A stretch of 64,000 nucleotides of DNA from Lutibacter oceani (GTDB taxonomy: Bacteria > Bacteroidota > Bacteroidia > Flavobacteriales > Flavobacteriaceae), in contig NZ_QTTQ01000011.1 of the NCBI RefSeq assembly GCF_003384935.1, positions 186,001-250,000 on the forward strand, given 5' to 3'. The stretch's first letter is position 1. Every line of letters begins with the position of its first letter. The position numbers were made by a program, and so were the translations under genes. Positions 55,201 through 63,167 of this stretch are shown here, piece after piece. The notes below the pieces were generated by a model, which was not told the DNA's origin, made no database searches, and saw only the letters and a program-made list of their open reading frames with translations.

Positions 55201-58200
55201 GATAAAGACACTAAAGTTTCAGACAATCAATTATTTTCAATTTCTCATCAGAAATCAAGTTATACACCAAATGAAATTGTATTACTAAAAATTGGTTCAA
55301 GTTCTAAAGATTTAACGGTAACGGTTGATATTGAAAAAGATGGAAAACTAATTGACACCAAAATTATTCACTTAAATAACGAATTTAAACAACTTGAAAT
55401 TCCGGTAACTAAAAACGATTTTGGCGGATTTGCAATTAACTATAGTTATGTAAATTACAACACTTTTGAAAGCGGAACTTTACCTATTTCAGTTCCTTAT
55501 CCTGTTAAAGAATTAGAAATTGAAACGCTCACTTTTAGAGATAAATTACAGCCTGGACAAAACGAAACCTGGAGTTTTAAACTAAAAGGAACCAAAGGTG
55601 AAAAAATTGCCGCAGAGTTATTGGCAAGTATGTATGACGCTTCATTGGATCAATTTAAACCGCATAATTGGCAGTTCAATCCAATTACAAATCCAACCTA
55701 TTATTCTCGAACAAATAGAAGAGCGCAACATAGTTTTGGAACTGTTTATTTTAATGTAAATAACCTTCAAAGATCTTATTATGGTCAAATACAACAAAAT
55801 TTTGATGAATTGAATTGGTTTGGACTTTATTTTGGTAATAATAGAAATATGATGATTAGAGGTAAAGTTCATGGTGTTGAAGTCCTTGAGGATAATTTAA
55901 TTATGGAAGAAGAATCACTGGATGAAGTTGTAACCGTTGCTTATGGAATTAAAAAAGAAAAAATTCAAAAAGAAAATCCAGAAAAAATAGATTTATCAAC
56001 TGTTAAAATTAGAACAAACTTTAATGAAACTGCTTTCTTTTACCCACATTTAAAAACGGATAAAGAAGGAAATGTAAGTTTTAATTTTACAGTTCCTGAG
56101 GCACTAACACAGTGGAAATTACAATTATTAGGACATACAAAAGAATTGGCTTCAGCTACCAAAACATTAACTTCTGTTACTCAAAAAGAGTTAATGGTTT
56201 TACCAAATCCACCACGATTTTTGCGTGAAGGTGATGAACTTATTTTTTCAGGTAAAATTTCAAACTTAACTGATAAAACCTTGGAAGGAACTGCTCAATT
56301 AGTTTTAACTGATGCTATTTCTGGAAAAGAAATCAATTATTTAATTGAGAATAGTTTAACAACTCAAAATTTTAAAGTTGCTGAAAAAGGAAATACTAGT
56401 GTCAATTGGAAACTGAATATTCCAGAAGGAATTCAAGCTATACAGTATAAAATAATCGCCAAAGCAGGAGATTATTCTGATGGAGAACAAAATGTTTTGC
56501 CAGTTTTATCTAACAGAATGTTAGTTACAGAAACGTTGCCAATGTGGGTTCGAAGCAATCAAACTAAAACATTTTCTTTAAATAAATTAAAAAACCAGAC
56601 TTCAAAAACGTTAAAAAATCACAAACTAACATTAGAAATCACTTCTAATCCGGCTTGGTACGCAGTACAAAGTTTGCCGTATTTAATGGAATATCCGTAC
56701 GAATGTTCCGAACAAACTTTTTCTCGATATTATGCAAACACACTTGCAAGTCATATTGCAAATTCAAACCCGAGAATTAAAGAAGTTTTTGATTTATGGA
56801 AAAATAGTGATGAATTAACTTCTAATTTAGAAAAAAACGAAGAATTAAAATCCATAATAATTAGTGAAACTCCTTGGTTGAGAGATGCACAAAGCGAAAC
56901 AGAACAAAAAAAGAGAATTGGGTTATTATTCGATTTAAATAAAATGAAAAATGAACAGGAAATTACCTTAAATAAGCTGAAAGAGTTACAGTTTAGCAAT
57001 GGCGGTTTTCCTTGGTTTAAAGGCAGTAACTACCCAAACAGATATATTACACAACATATTGCAGCAAGTTTTGGGCATTTAAAACAACTTAATGTCAGTA
57101 TGAACAATCAAGAAGAATCTCAAAAAATGATTGCAAAAGCTGTTCAATTTTTGGATGATGAACTATTGGATGATTATGGTAAACTTCTAAATGAAGCTAA
57201 AAAAATAAGAGAAAGAGCTAAAACAACATCAAAAGGAATTAAAGCTGAAAAGGATTATTTAGAGAAAAATCATTTAGGAAATACACAATTGCATTATTTA
57301 TACATGCGTAGTTTTTATAAAGACATAAAAATTGGAGCAGATACTCAAAAAGCAGTGAATTATTACACCAATCAATCAGCTACTTATTGGACCGATTTCA
57401 ACTTATATTCAAAAGGGATGATTGCTTTAATTCAGCATAGAAATGGAAACAAAATTAGTTCTACTGAAATATTAAAATCGTTAGAAGAAAACAGTATTAC
57501 AAGTGATGAATTAGGAATGTATTGGAAAGAAAATACCGCAAGTTGGTTTTGGTTCCAAGCTCCTATTGAAACACAAGCATTGCTAATTAAAGTCTTTTCT
57601 GAAATTGAAAATGATGCAGCAACAGTAGATGAATTAAAGATTTGGTTACTTAAAAACAAGCAAACCAATAGTTGGAAAACTACCAAAGCAACCACGGAAG
57701 CTGTTTATGCTTTACTATTACAAGGAAGTGATTGGTTATCTATAAATGAGACCGTTGACATTACTGTAGGAAGTCAAAAAATTGAACCTTCAAAATTGGA
57801 GAATATGAAAATTGAAGCGGGAACAGGCTACTATAAAACATCTTGGAATGGTAATGAAATTACTTCAGAAATGGGAGATGTAACTATTTCTAAAAAAGAC
57901 AATGGTATTGCCTGGGGAAGCTTATATTGGCAATATTTTGAAGATTTAGATAAAATTACATCGGCAGAAACACCTTTAAAATTGAATAAAAAATTATTCT
58001 TAAAATCGAATACTGATTCTGGAAAAGTACTAACGGAAGTAACAGAAAACTCAACTCTAAAAGTTGGTAATTTAATAACCGTTAGAATAGAATTAAAAGT
58101 AGATAGACCAATGGAATTTGTTCATATGAAAGATATGAGAGCCAGCGGATTAGAGCCTTTAAATGTATTATCTAGCTATAAATGGCAAGATGGTTTGGGT

Positions 58201-58392
58201 TATTATGAAAGCACTAAAGATGCCTCAACAAACTTTTTTATGGAGTATTTACAAAAAGGTATTTATGTTTTTGAATACGATTTACGTGTAAATAATGCCG
58301 GTAATTTTAGCAATGGAATTACAACCATTCAAAGTATGTATGCACCCGAATTTAGCAGTCATAGTGAAGGAGTTAGAATTAATATTGAATAA
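52279..58392 (+). CDS. Alpha-2-macroglobulin-family protein with CxEQ thioester and a TonB-plug-like motif
   Basis: This 2037-residue exported protein has a signal peptide (1-20, STTTKAQ; no lipobox). The first 500 residues are helical and unassigned. An MG2-type domain (FTDRSIYRPGQVVYFKGILIKKE, about 595-620) and other macroglobulin beta domains follow. The A2M domain (about 1240-1330; FNETAFFYPHLKTDKEGNVSFNFTVPEALTQWKLQLLGHT) precedes the thioester site Cys1476-Ser-Glu-Gln1479 in PYECSEQTFSRYY and a helical complement-like domain. Such proteins trap attacking proteases covalently. At about 1213-1226, SLDEVVTVAYGIKK closely resembles the start of SusC plug domains. It lies alone after a terminator. 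A weak TAACTTTA box (seven of eight) is 19 bases upstream. Confidence 0.92.
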   Translation: MKNITFTILALFLFSTTTKAQINHNNYDKMWKEVEQFEEKSLPKSAFNSVEIIYQKAKKANNSAQLIKSLFYKSKYILLLEEDAQLEVVNLFKIEIEKAKTPAKNVLESILANLYWQYFQQNRYKFYNRTKTSIKVDSLDFRTWDLETLFAEVHIHFQNSLQNGLITQQTDLNNYNDILNLRPDSKKYRPTLFDFLTNNALDFYKTSETSITNPSYKFEIDNENLLSDYNNFSQLEIISKDSLSLQLNALKIYKNLLSFHALNKNTDALISVDIERIKFVYQKATFPEKETLYLTLLQNLKEEFSASESSTLIDFEIASIFNKQANEYDAETNTDNHFKNVTALTICENAINKFPESLGAKNCSILKQQILSASLNLTAEKNISIQKYSKVLVNYKNIETLYFNIFAINETQKNNFSKINNDSEKIEFIRNLNLVSSFNQALKTENDYQQHATEIAIPPLNNGTYLIFTSTDETLNANSVYATSLIQVTDIALVESILNNIYTYQVVDRNSGKPIENATINLKNYNTGKYNDPINKNYVTDKKGQFKFTSNSTYRNVIISIINNKEKASFGDYYLYNYNRIDNQSNNLTITPFLFTDRSIYRPGQVVYFKGILIKKEGFVSKVVSNEYVNVTLYNVNAEVVSEIELKTNEFGSFSSQFIIPTTGLNGIYTLEVDEGSQKSNLYNIIDDFNYSETQISVEEYKRPKFETTFKPITETYKINESVTVNGSALAFAGSNITDAKVTYRVHRKVQYPRWFYWYKPNFIVSEAQEIIHGETITDAQGNFTITFKALADKNVEKDNLPVFNYEVTADVTDINGETRSATSIVKVGYHSLIAEINMDAKIDKTKKENFINIETKNLNNQFAPAEGTIKISKLQAPTTVLRKRPWKAPDYQLYTFSEFKNRFPHEPYINEDEILNWKKGKLVFENDFNTSINSKIKLKNIKKWQSGNYLVEIECFDSFGQKVTDKQIVTIFNDKDTKVSDNQLFSISHQKSSYTPNEIVLLKIGSSSKDLTVTVDIEKDGKLIDTKIIHLNNEFKQLEIPVTKNDFGGFAINYSYVNYNTFESGTLPISVPYPVKELEIETLTFRDKLQPGQNETWSFKLKGTKGEKIAAELLASMYDASLDQFKPHNWQFNPITNPTYYSRTNRRAQHSFGTVYFNVNNLQRSYYGQIQQNFDELNWFGLYFGNNRNMMIRGKVHGVEVLEDNLIMEEESLDEVVTVAYGIKKEKIQKENPEKIDLSTVKIRTNFNETAFFYPHLKTDKEGNVSFNFTVPEALTQWKLQLLGHTKELASATKTLTSVTQKELMVLPNPPRFLREGDELIFSGKISNLTDKTLEGTAQLVLTDAISGKEINYLIENSLTTQNFKVAEKGNTSVNWKLNIPEGIQAIQYKIIAKAGDYSDGEQNVLPVLSNRMLVTETLPMWVRSNQTKTFSLNKLKNQTSKTLKNHKLTLEITSNPAWYAVQSLPYLMEYPYECSEQTFSRYYANTLASHIANSNPRIKEVFDLWKNSDELTSNLEKNEELKSIIISETPWLRDAQSETEQKKRIGLLFDLNKMKNEQEITLNKLKELQFSNGGFPWFKGSNYPNRYITQHIAASFGHLKQLNVSMNNQEESQKMIAKAVQFLDDELLDDYGKLLNEAKKIRERAKTTSKGIKAEKDYLEKNHLGNTQLHYLYMRSFYKDIKIGADTQKAVNYYTNQSATYWTDFNLYSKGMIALIQHRNGNKISSTEILKSLEENSITSDELGMYWKENTASWFWFQAPIETQALLIKVFSEIENDAATVDELKIWLLKNKQTNSWKTTKATTEAVYALLLQGSDWLSINETVDITVGSQKIEPSKLENMKIEAGTGYYKTSWNGNEITSEMGDVTISKKDNGIAWGSLYWQYFEDLDKITSAETPLKLNKKLFLKSNTDSGKVLTEVTENSTLKVGNLITVRIELKVDRPMEFVHMKDMRASGLEPLNVLSSYKWQDGLGYYESTKDASTNFFMEYLQKGIYVFEYDLRVNNAGNFSNGITTIQSMYAPEFSSHSEGVRINIE

Positions 58393-58426
58393 AACACAAA
58401 CTTTTCAAATTCTCTATCCAAAAAAC

Positions 58427-58434
58427 TATCTTTG
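58427..58434 (+). promoter_or_regulatory. TAnnTTTG promoter box of kdsA
   Basis: TATCTTTG is an exact match ending 17 bases before the kdsA ATG and starting 34 bases after the stop of the preceding gene. Confidence 0.68.
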
Positions 58435-58451
58435 CATAAAAATACATAAAA

Positions 58452-59270
58452 ATGAATTTAAATCTTATTCCTAAAATAAAACATACCGATAGTAATAACT
58501 TCTTTTTACTAGCTGGTCCTTGCGCTATTGAAGGTGAAGAAATGGCAATGAAAATTGCTGAACATATTTTAAAAGTGACAGACAAATTAGAAATTCCATT
58601 TATTTTTAAAGGAAGTTTTAAAAAAGCTAACCGAAGTAGAATTGACAGTTTTTCCGGAATTGGAGATGAAAAAGCTTTAAAAATATTAAGAAAAGTTTCC
58701 GAAACTTTTAATGTTCCAACTGTTACGGACATACATACCAACGAAGATGCTGCAAAAGCTGCTGAATATGTTGATGTGTTACAAATCCCTGCTTTTTTAG
58801 TTCGTCAAACCGATTTAGTAGTTGCAGCAGCAACAACTGGCAAGGTAGTAAATCTTAAAAAAGGACAATTTATGAGTCCTTCAGCAATGAAACATGCAGT
58901 ACAAAAAGTAAAAGATAGCGGTAATGAGAAAGCATGGATTACCGACAGAGGCACAATGTTTGGTTACCAAGATATGATTGTTGATTTTAGAGGAATACCT
59001 GAAATGCAACAATTTGCACCTGTAATTTTAGATGTAACGCATTCTTTACAGCAACCAAATCAAACTAGTGGTGTAACCGGCGGAAGACCAGATATGATTG
59101 AAACTATTGCAAGAGCTGGTATTGCTGTTGGTGTTGATGGTTTATTTTTAGAAACTCATTTTGACCCAAAAAATGCAAAAAGCGATGGCGCCAATATGTT
59201 GGATTTAAAATATTTAGAAGGCTTATTAAGTAATTTAGTTGCTATTAGAAAGACTATAAATAAATTTTAA
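58452..59270 (+). CDS. kdsA: 3-deoxy-8-phosphooctulonate synthase (KDO 8-phosphate synthase)
   Basis: This 272-residue TIM-barrel enzyme condenses phosphoenolpyruvate with arabinose 5-phosphate to give KDO 8-phosphate for lipopolysaccharide core. Landmarks are FFLLAGPCAIEGEEMAMK, IFKGSFKKANRSR, SFSGIGDEKALKIL, PTVTDIHTNEDA, DVLQIPAFLVRQTDL, VVNLKKGQFMSP and DVTHSLQQPN, ending in LFLETHFDPKNAKSDGANML. The LAGPC Cys and the Asp-His metal ligands suggest the metal-dependent form, though this is not certain by eye. It is monocistronic, with its own promoter box. Confidence 0.97.
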   Translation: MNLNLIPKIKHTDSNNFFLLAGPCAIEGEEMAMKIAEHILKVTDKLEIPFIFKGSFKKANRSRIDSFSGIGDEKALKILRKVSETFNVPTVTDIHTNEDAAKAAEYVDVLQIPAFLVRQTDLVVAAATTGKVVNLKKGQFMSPSAMKHAVQKVKDSGNEKAWITDRGTMFGYQDMIVDFRGIPEMQQFAPVILDVTHSLQQPNQTSGVTGGRPDMIETIARAGIAVGVDGLFLETHFDPKNAKSDGANMLDLKYLEGLLSNLVAIRKTINKF

Positions 59271-59302
59271 TTACCAACATTTTGGTTGTTAATTTTATTT
59301 TG

Positions 59303-59374
59303 TCATTCTGAACGATAGTGAAGAATCTTTTTTCATATCAGATTCTTTATTTCGCTTCGCTATATTCAGAATGA
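59303..59374. repeat. Imperfect palindromic intergenic element, REP-like
   Basis: Outer arms TCATTCTGAA (59303-59312) and TTCAGAATGA (59365-59374) are perfect complements. Inner arms AGTGAAGAATC and GATTCTTTATTTCGCTTCGCT pair in part. The 72-base unit could fold into a cruciform or transcript hairpin between kdsA and the reductase gene. Elements with CATTCTGA and GAAGAATC cores are, as I recall, dispersed in many Bacteroidota genomes. Confidence 0.6.
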
Positions 59375-59421
59375 AATAACATAAAAAAGTTTTAATTAAA
59401 TATAAATTACTCAATTGAATT

Positions 59422-59460
59422 CATAAAAAAACACCAACAATATATAAAATTTTGTTGGTG
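59422..59460 (-). terminator. Terminator of the ribonucleotide reductase gene
   Basis: Arms CACCAACAA (59432-59440) and TTGTTGGTG (59452-59460) enclose an 11-base loop. On the minus strand the stem is followed by seven T, as expected for the end of the reductase transcript. Confidence 0.88.
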
Positions 59461-59486
59461 CTTTAATGTTCAACATTAATTTAATA

Positions 59487-62036
59487 TTATCCACATTTTG
59501 TATGTCCGCAATTTTTACATTTTAAACAACCTTCCTCATAAATAAGTCCATCTGGATCTCCACATTCCGGGCATTTTTTATCAACAGCTTGTGTACCGTC
59601 TTCAACAAATTGTTTTAATGTACGTGCAATACCGTTTTTCCAAGTATTAATATTTTCATCGTACATATTTAAATTGTTAATTAAATCAACAACATAAGGA
59701 ATTGGCATTCCGTGACGTAATACACCTGAAATTAGTTTGGCATAGTTCCAATATTCTTTATCAAAAGTACGCGATAATCCTTCCATTGTAACTTTGTAAC
59801 CTTGTTTATCTGCAAATTGAAAATCGTAACGAGAAATTCCGTTTTCATCTTTGTTTTTTATAACCCAACCTTCTTCTAACCAGGTTGGCAATAAAAATGC
59901 ATCTTCTAATTTTCCTGTAAATATTTCATAAGGTCTATTATTAATTAAACCTACAACGGCTACCCATTTATCATAATCATTTTGAAAACGTACAACTTTC
60001 GCTTCAATTCTTTTTGGTCTTTTTGGGAAAATAGTTTCAGCATAACATTCACCATCTTTCTTTGCTTTATTTTCTTCATTTGCAACTAAAATTCCACTTC
60101 TAGATCCATCTCTATATACAGTAATTCCTTTCAATCCTTTTTTCCAAGATTCAATATAAATATTACCTACTAGATCTACAGGTACATCCTTTGCTAAATT
60201 TATTGTTGAACTTATGGAGTGCGTAGTATATTTTTGCACCAAAGCCTGCATTTCAACACGTTTAACCCAATCTATTTCTGGAGCAGTTGCCCCTTTGTAT
60301 GGACTTTTACTAATGTCTGTTTCACCAGTAATTTCCATCCATGTTTTTAATTTATTATGGTACACTTCAAACTCTTCAAAAGCATCACCCATATCATCTA
60401 CATAAGCAACTTTTGCGTTTTCATCACCTTCATTTACTTTTCTTCTTCTTTTATATGATAGTAAGAAAACGGGTTCAATACCAGAAGATGTTTGTGCCAA
60501 CATACTTAAACTACCAGTAGGTGCAACTGTACTTATTGATATGTTTCGTCTTCCATATTTCATCATTCTTTTATAAATTTCAGGAAACTCAGCCTCCATC
60601 ATTTGAACAAACTCTGAAAATTTTTCAATATCCGGGTTAAATACTTCAAATTTACCTCGTGTAATTGCCATATCAATACTACTATCAAACTCACCTTTTA
60701 GTTTGGTTTTCATAATTTCATCAACAACAGCAATTGCTTCATCTGTATCAAACTTTTTCCCTAAAGCTGCCATAGCATCAGCCAATGCAGTAAAACCTAA
60801 ACCAGTTCTTCTTCCTTTTTTTCCTGTTTTATATAACAATTTCCAAGTATCAATTTCAACTTGTTTAATATTATTTGGCTCTTTATCGTGCATTATTTTG
60901 TTGAAAATCTTATCAACAGCTTCTAACTCTAAATCAACCAAATCATCCATTAACCGTTGAGATTCATAAACAACTTTGTAAAATTTATCAAAATCAAATG
61001 AAGCTTTATCCGTAAAAGGATTATCAACAAAACTATACAAGTTAATTGCTATTAATCTACAACTATCACCACCTTGCATTGCTATTTCTGAACAAGGATT
61101 TGTAGAGCTATTTTTAAAACCTGGATAAATTGAAGAAGTAGAATAATAATGCTGACGATCCCAAAATATTAATCCTGGTTCAGCGGTATTATGTGCACAT
61201 TTAATAATGGTATTCCATAATTCTTGCGCTTTTATTGTTTTTGTATATGTTGGCGTTTTACTATCAATTGGCCAGCGTAATTTAAAATCTTCATCCTTAA
61301 CTACAGCTAACATAAATTCATCTGATAACCTTAATGAAATATTTGCTCCAGTTATTTTAGTTAAATCTTGTTTAATTGTTACAAATTCTTCAATATCTGG
61401 ATGTGCAATATCCATAGTAAGCATTAATGCTCCTCTTCTACCATTTTGAGCAACTTCACGGGTAGTATTTGAAAAACGATCCATAAATGAAACAGCTCCT
61501 GTAGTTGTACCTGCAGAATTTGAAACTTGAGCTCCTCTTGGCCTTAAATTTGATAAATCAACTCCTACACCACATCTTCGTTTAAATAATTGTGCTAATT
61601 GTTGATCTGTATGAAAAATACCTCCATAAGAATCATAAACAGGTGGAACTACAACACAATTTGAAAGTGATGCAATTACATTTTTATTTCCTAAAGAAGA
61701 CATTACACTTCCTTGTGGAATAATGTATTTAAAATCTTTAAATAACTCATAAATTGCATTTTCAGATAAAAATTCACGGTTTTTCCCGTATTCTGAAAGC
61801 CCTTCTATTTTCTTTTCAGATTCTAAATATTTTTTTTCAATGCGTCCAAATTCAACTGCCATTCTTTTATGCATTTGACTTGGTGAAGATTCTAAATATT
61901 CGCCTTTCTTATTCTTTACGGCATACTTATTCATCCATGTTGTTGCGGCAAGCTCATCGCCATTAAAATAGGCTAAACAACTCTCTAACACCTCGTTATA
62001 GTCGTAAATCTTTGGGAATACTAGCTCTTCTGTCAT
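59487..62036 (-). CDS. nrdJ: Adenosylcobalamin-dependent (class II) ribonucleotide reductase
   Basis: This 849-residue enzyme reduces ribonucleotides to deoxyribonucleotides with a cobalamin-derived thiyl radical. Landmarks are SLGNKNVIASLSNCVVVPPV (active-site Cys), KRRCGVGVDLSNLRPRGA, the radical-site motif NPCSEI (N-x-C-x-E) and the phosphate-binding SISTVAPTGSLSMLAQTSSGIEP. The C-terminal zinc-ribbon-like tail (CPECG, then CLKCKNCGHTKCG) likely carries the shuttling thiols. I chose ATG 62036 (MTEELVFPKIYDYNEV). A TTG six bases upstream would add Met-Lys and is less likely. It needs B12 but not oxygen, so it can work in low-oxygen conditions. A terminator lies 27 bases after the stop. Confidence 0.95.
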   Translation of the reverse strand: MTEELVFPKIYDYNEVLESCLAYFNGDELAATTWMNKYAVKNKKGEYLESSPSQMHKRMAVEFGRIEKKYLESEKKIEGLSEYGKNREFLSENAIYELFKDFKYIIPQGSVMSSLGNKNVIASLSNCVVVPPVYDSYGGIFHTDQQLAQLFKRRCGVGVDLSNLRPRGAQVSNSAGTTTGAVSFMDRFSNTTREVAQNGRRGALMLTMDIAHPDIEEFVTIKQDLTKITGANISLRLSDEFMLAVVKDEDFKLRWPIDSKTPTYTKTIKAQELWNTIIKCAHNTAEPGLIFWDRQHYYSTSSIYPGFKNSSTNPCSEIAMQGGDSCRLIAINLYSFVDNPFTDKASFDFDKFYKVVYESQRLMDDLVDLELEAVDKIFNKIMHDKEPNNIKQVEIDTWKLLYKTGKKGRRTGLGFTALADAMAALGKKFDTDEAIAVVDEIMKTKLKGEFDSSIDMAITRGKFEVFNPDIEKFSEFVQMMEAEFPEIYKRMMKYGRRNISISTVAPTGSLSMLAQTSSGIEPVFLLSYKRRRKVNEGDENAKVAYVDDMGDAFEEFEVYHNKLKTWMEITGETDISKSPYKGATAPEIDWVKRVEMQALVQKYTTHSISSTINLAKDVPVDLVGNIYIESWKKGLKGITVYRDGSRSGILVANEENKAKKDGECYAETIFPKRPKRIEAKVVRFQNDYDKWVAVVGLINNRPYEIFTGKLEDAFLLPTWLEEGWVIKNKDENGISRYDFQFADKQGYKVTMEGLSRTFDKEYWNYAKLISGVLRHGMPIPYVVDLINNLNMYDENINTWKNGIARTLKQFVEDGTQAVDKKCPECGDPDGLIYEEGCLKCKNCGHTKCG

Positions 62037-62170
62037 TTTCAATTTTGTTTATAGTTGATTATATATTATAAGCATTAAAATTATTGAATAAATAAAACTA
62101 ATTAGTCTTTTACCTAAATTAGTTAATAACATTTTATTGTTGAAAAGTTGTTTTCTTTGTTTTTTTTAAC

Positions 62171-62191
62171 GTACTTTGTGTTTCAAAGTAC
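62171..62191. promoter_or_regulatory. Operator candidate, copy 1 (GTACTTTG-N5-CAAAGTAC)
   Basis: A perfect 8-base inverted repeat with a five-base spacer lies eight bases before the membrane protein start. A near-identical copy sits at 63132-63152 before the CreD-like gene. A winged-helix regulator is encoded between them, so autoregulation is likely. Confidence 0.7.
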
Positions 62192-62198
62192 TTTTATT

Positions 62199-62816
62199 AT
62201 GAGCGAAAAAGATTATTTACAGGATCTTACAGAAATTAAATCTATAATGAATAAATCTACACGATTTTTATCATTAAGTGGTCTGTCAGGAATTTTAGCT
62301 GGTGTGTATGCATTAGTTGGTGCTTATGTTGGTAATTTCTTAATAAATTCATATAAGAACAGTAATTCAAGTATTTCTTTATTACCAATATCATTTTTTG
62401 AACTTCTTTTAGTTGGCATAGCCTCAATTATTTTAATACTTTCTGTAGCAACAGCTTTTGTACTAACTAGAAAAAAAGCTAAAAAAAATAAAGAAAACAT
62501 ATGGAACACTGCCTCTAAAAGATTGTTAAAAAACTTTATGATTCCTTTAATAGTTGGAGGCTTACTTTGCATAACCTTATACCAATACAATTTAATTGGA
62601 TTAATAGCGCCTTTTACATTAATATTTTATGGCTTGGCGTGTATTAATGCAAGTAAATATACTTTAGGTAACATCTATTATTTAGGATTGGCAAATGTTA
62701 TAATTGGTTTAATTTCTACCCAATTTATAGGATATGGATTATTCTTTTGGGCTTTAGGTTTTGGTGTTTTTCATATTATATATGGAGTATTAATGTATAC
62801 AAAGTATGAGAAATAA
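62199..62816 (+). CDS. Multi-pass membrane protein of unknown function, six predicted helices
   Basis: This 205-residue protein has a short charged N-terminus (MSEKDYLQDLTEIKSIMNKS) and six hydrophobic segments at about 22-42, 58-86, 110-127, 130-145, 155-170 and 175-198. A basic loop (RKKAKKNKENIWN) follows helix 2. I do not recognise a catalytic motif. The start is ATG 62199. The frame is open further upstream to 62148, but that would run through the palindromic operator and add a hydrophobic extension. It is five bases before the winged-helix regulator gene, and is probably part of an envelope-stress unit with CreD. Confidence 0.8.
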   Translation: MSEKDYLQDLTEIKSIMNKSTRFLSLSGLSGILAGVYALVGAYVGNFLINSYKNSNSSISLLPISFFELLLVGIASIILILSVATAFVLTRKKAKKNKENIWNTASKRLLKNFMIPLIVGGLLCITLYQYNLIGLIAPFTLIFYGLACINASKYTLGNIYYLGLANVIIGLISTQFIGYGLFFWALGFGVFHIIYGVLMYTKYEK

Positions 62817-62821
62817 AACCT

Positions 62822-63118
62822 ATGAAAGATATTCTTAAAAATATTAATAAAGCTTTTGATAATAAAATAAGACTTGGTTTAATGGCGGCACTTATGGTTA
62901 ATGAATATCTTGATTTCAATTCTTTAAAAGAAATTTTAGGAGTTACAGACGGAAATTTAGCAAGTCATATAAAAGCACTTGAAAAAGTTGAATATATAAA
63001 AATTGAAAAACAATTTATTGGTAAAAAACCTAATACTCGCTATAAAATAACAAAACTTGGACAACTCGAATTTAAAAAGCACATAAGTGCTCTTGAAAAA
63101 TTAATTAATAATAACTAA
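62822..63118 (+). CDS. Winged-helix transcriptional regulator, HTH_34/ArsR-like
   Basis: This 98-residue DNA-binding protein has the wHTH core FDNKIRLGLMAALMVNEYLDFNSLKEILGVTDGNLASHIKALEKVEYIKIEKQF, with the recognition helix about GNLASHIKALEKV and a wing IGKKPNTRYKIT. This is a stand-alone domain without a sensor. It is co-transcribed with the membrane protein gene (5-base gap) and sits 49 bases before the CreD-like start. The two TACTTTG-N5-CAAAGTA palindromes that flank this unit are probably its binding sites. Confidence 0.9.
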   Translation: MKDILKNINKAFDNKIRLGLMAALMVNEYLDFNSLKEILGVTDGNLASHIKALEKVEYIKIEKQFIGKKPNTRYKITKLGQLEFKKHISALEKLINNN

Positions 63119-63131
63119 TTTTTTTAATCAT

Positions 63132-63152
63132 TTACTTTGTTTTTCAAAGTAC
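63132..63152. promoter_or_regulatory. Operator candidate, copy 2 (TTACTTTG-N5-CAAAGTAC)
   Basis: Seven-base arms TACTTTG (63133-63139) and CAAAGTA (63145-63151) have the same five-base spacing as copy 1, and both copies share TTTCAAAGTACTTTTA. It lies 15 bases before the CreD-like ATG at 63168, covering the likely promoter. Confidence 0.7.
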
Positions 63153-63167
63153 TTTTAAATATAAATT

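Noticed and set aside
58379-58741. 120-codon minus-strand frame over the kdsA start
   Set aside because: It lies opposite a certain gene with strong family motifs; a shadow frame.
62037-62042. TTG start six bases before the nrdJ ATG
   Set aside because: It adds only Met-Lys; ATG 62036 is the simpler start.
62148-62198. Upstream extension of the six-helix membrane protein
   Set aside because: It would translate the operator palindrome; ATG 62199 gives a normal charged N-terminus.
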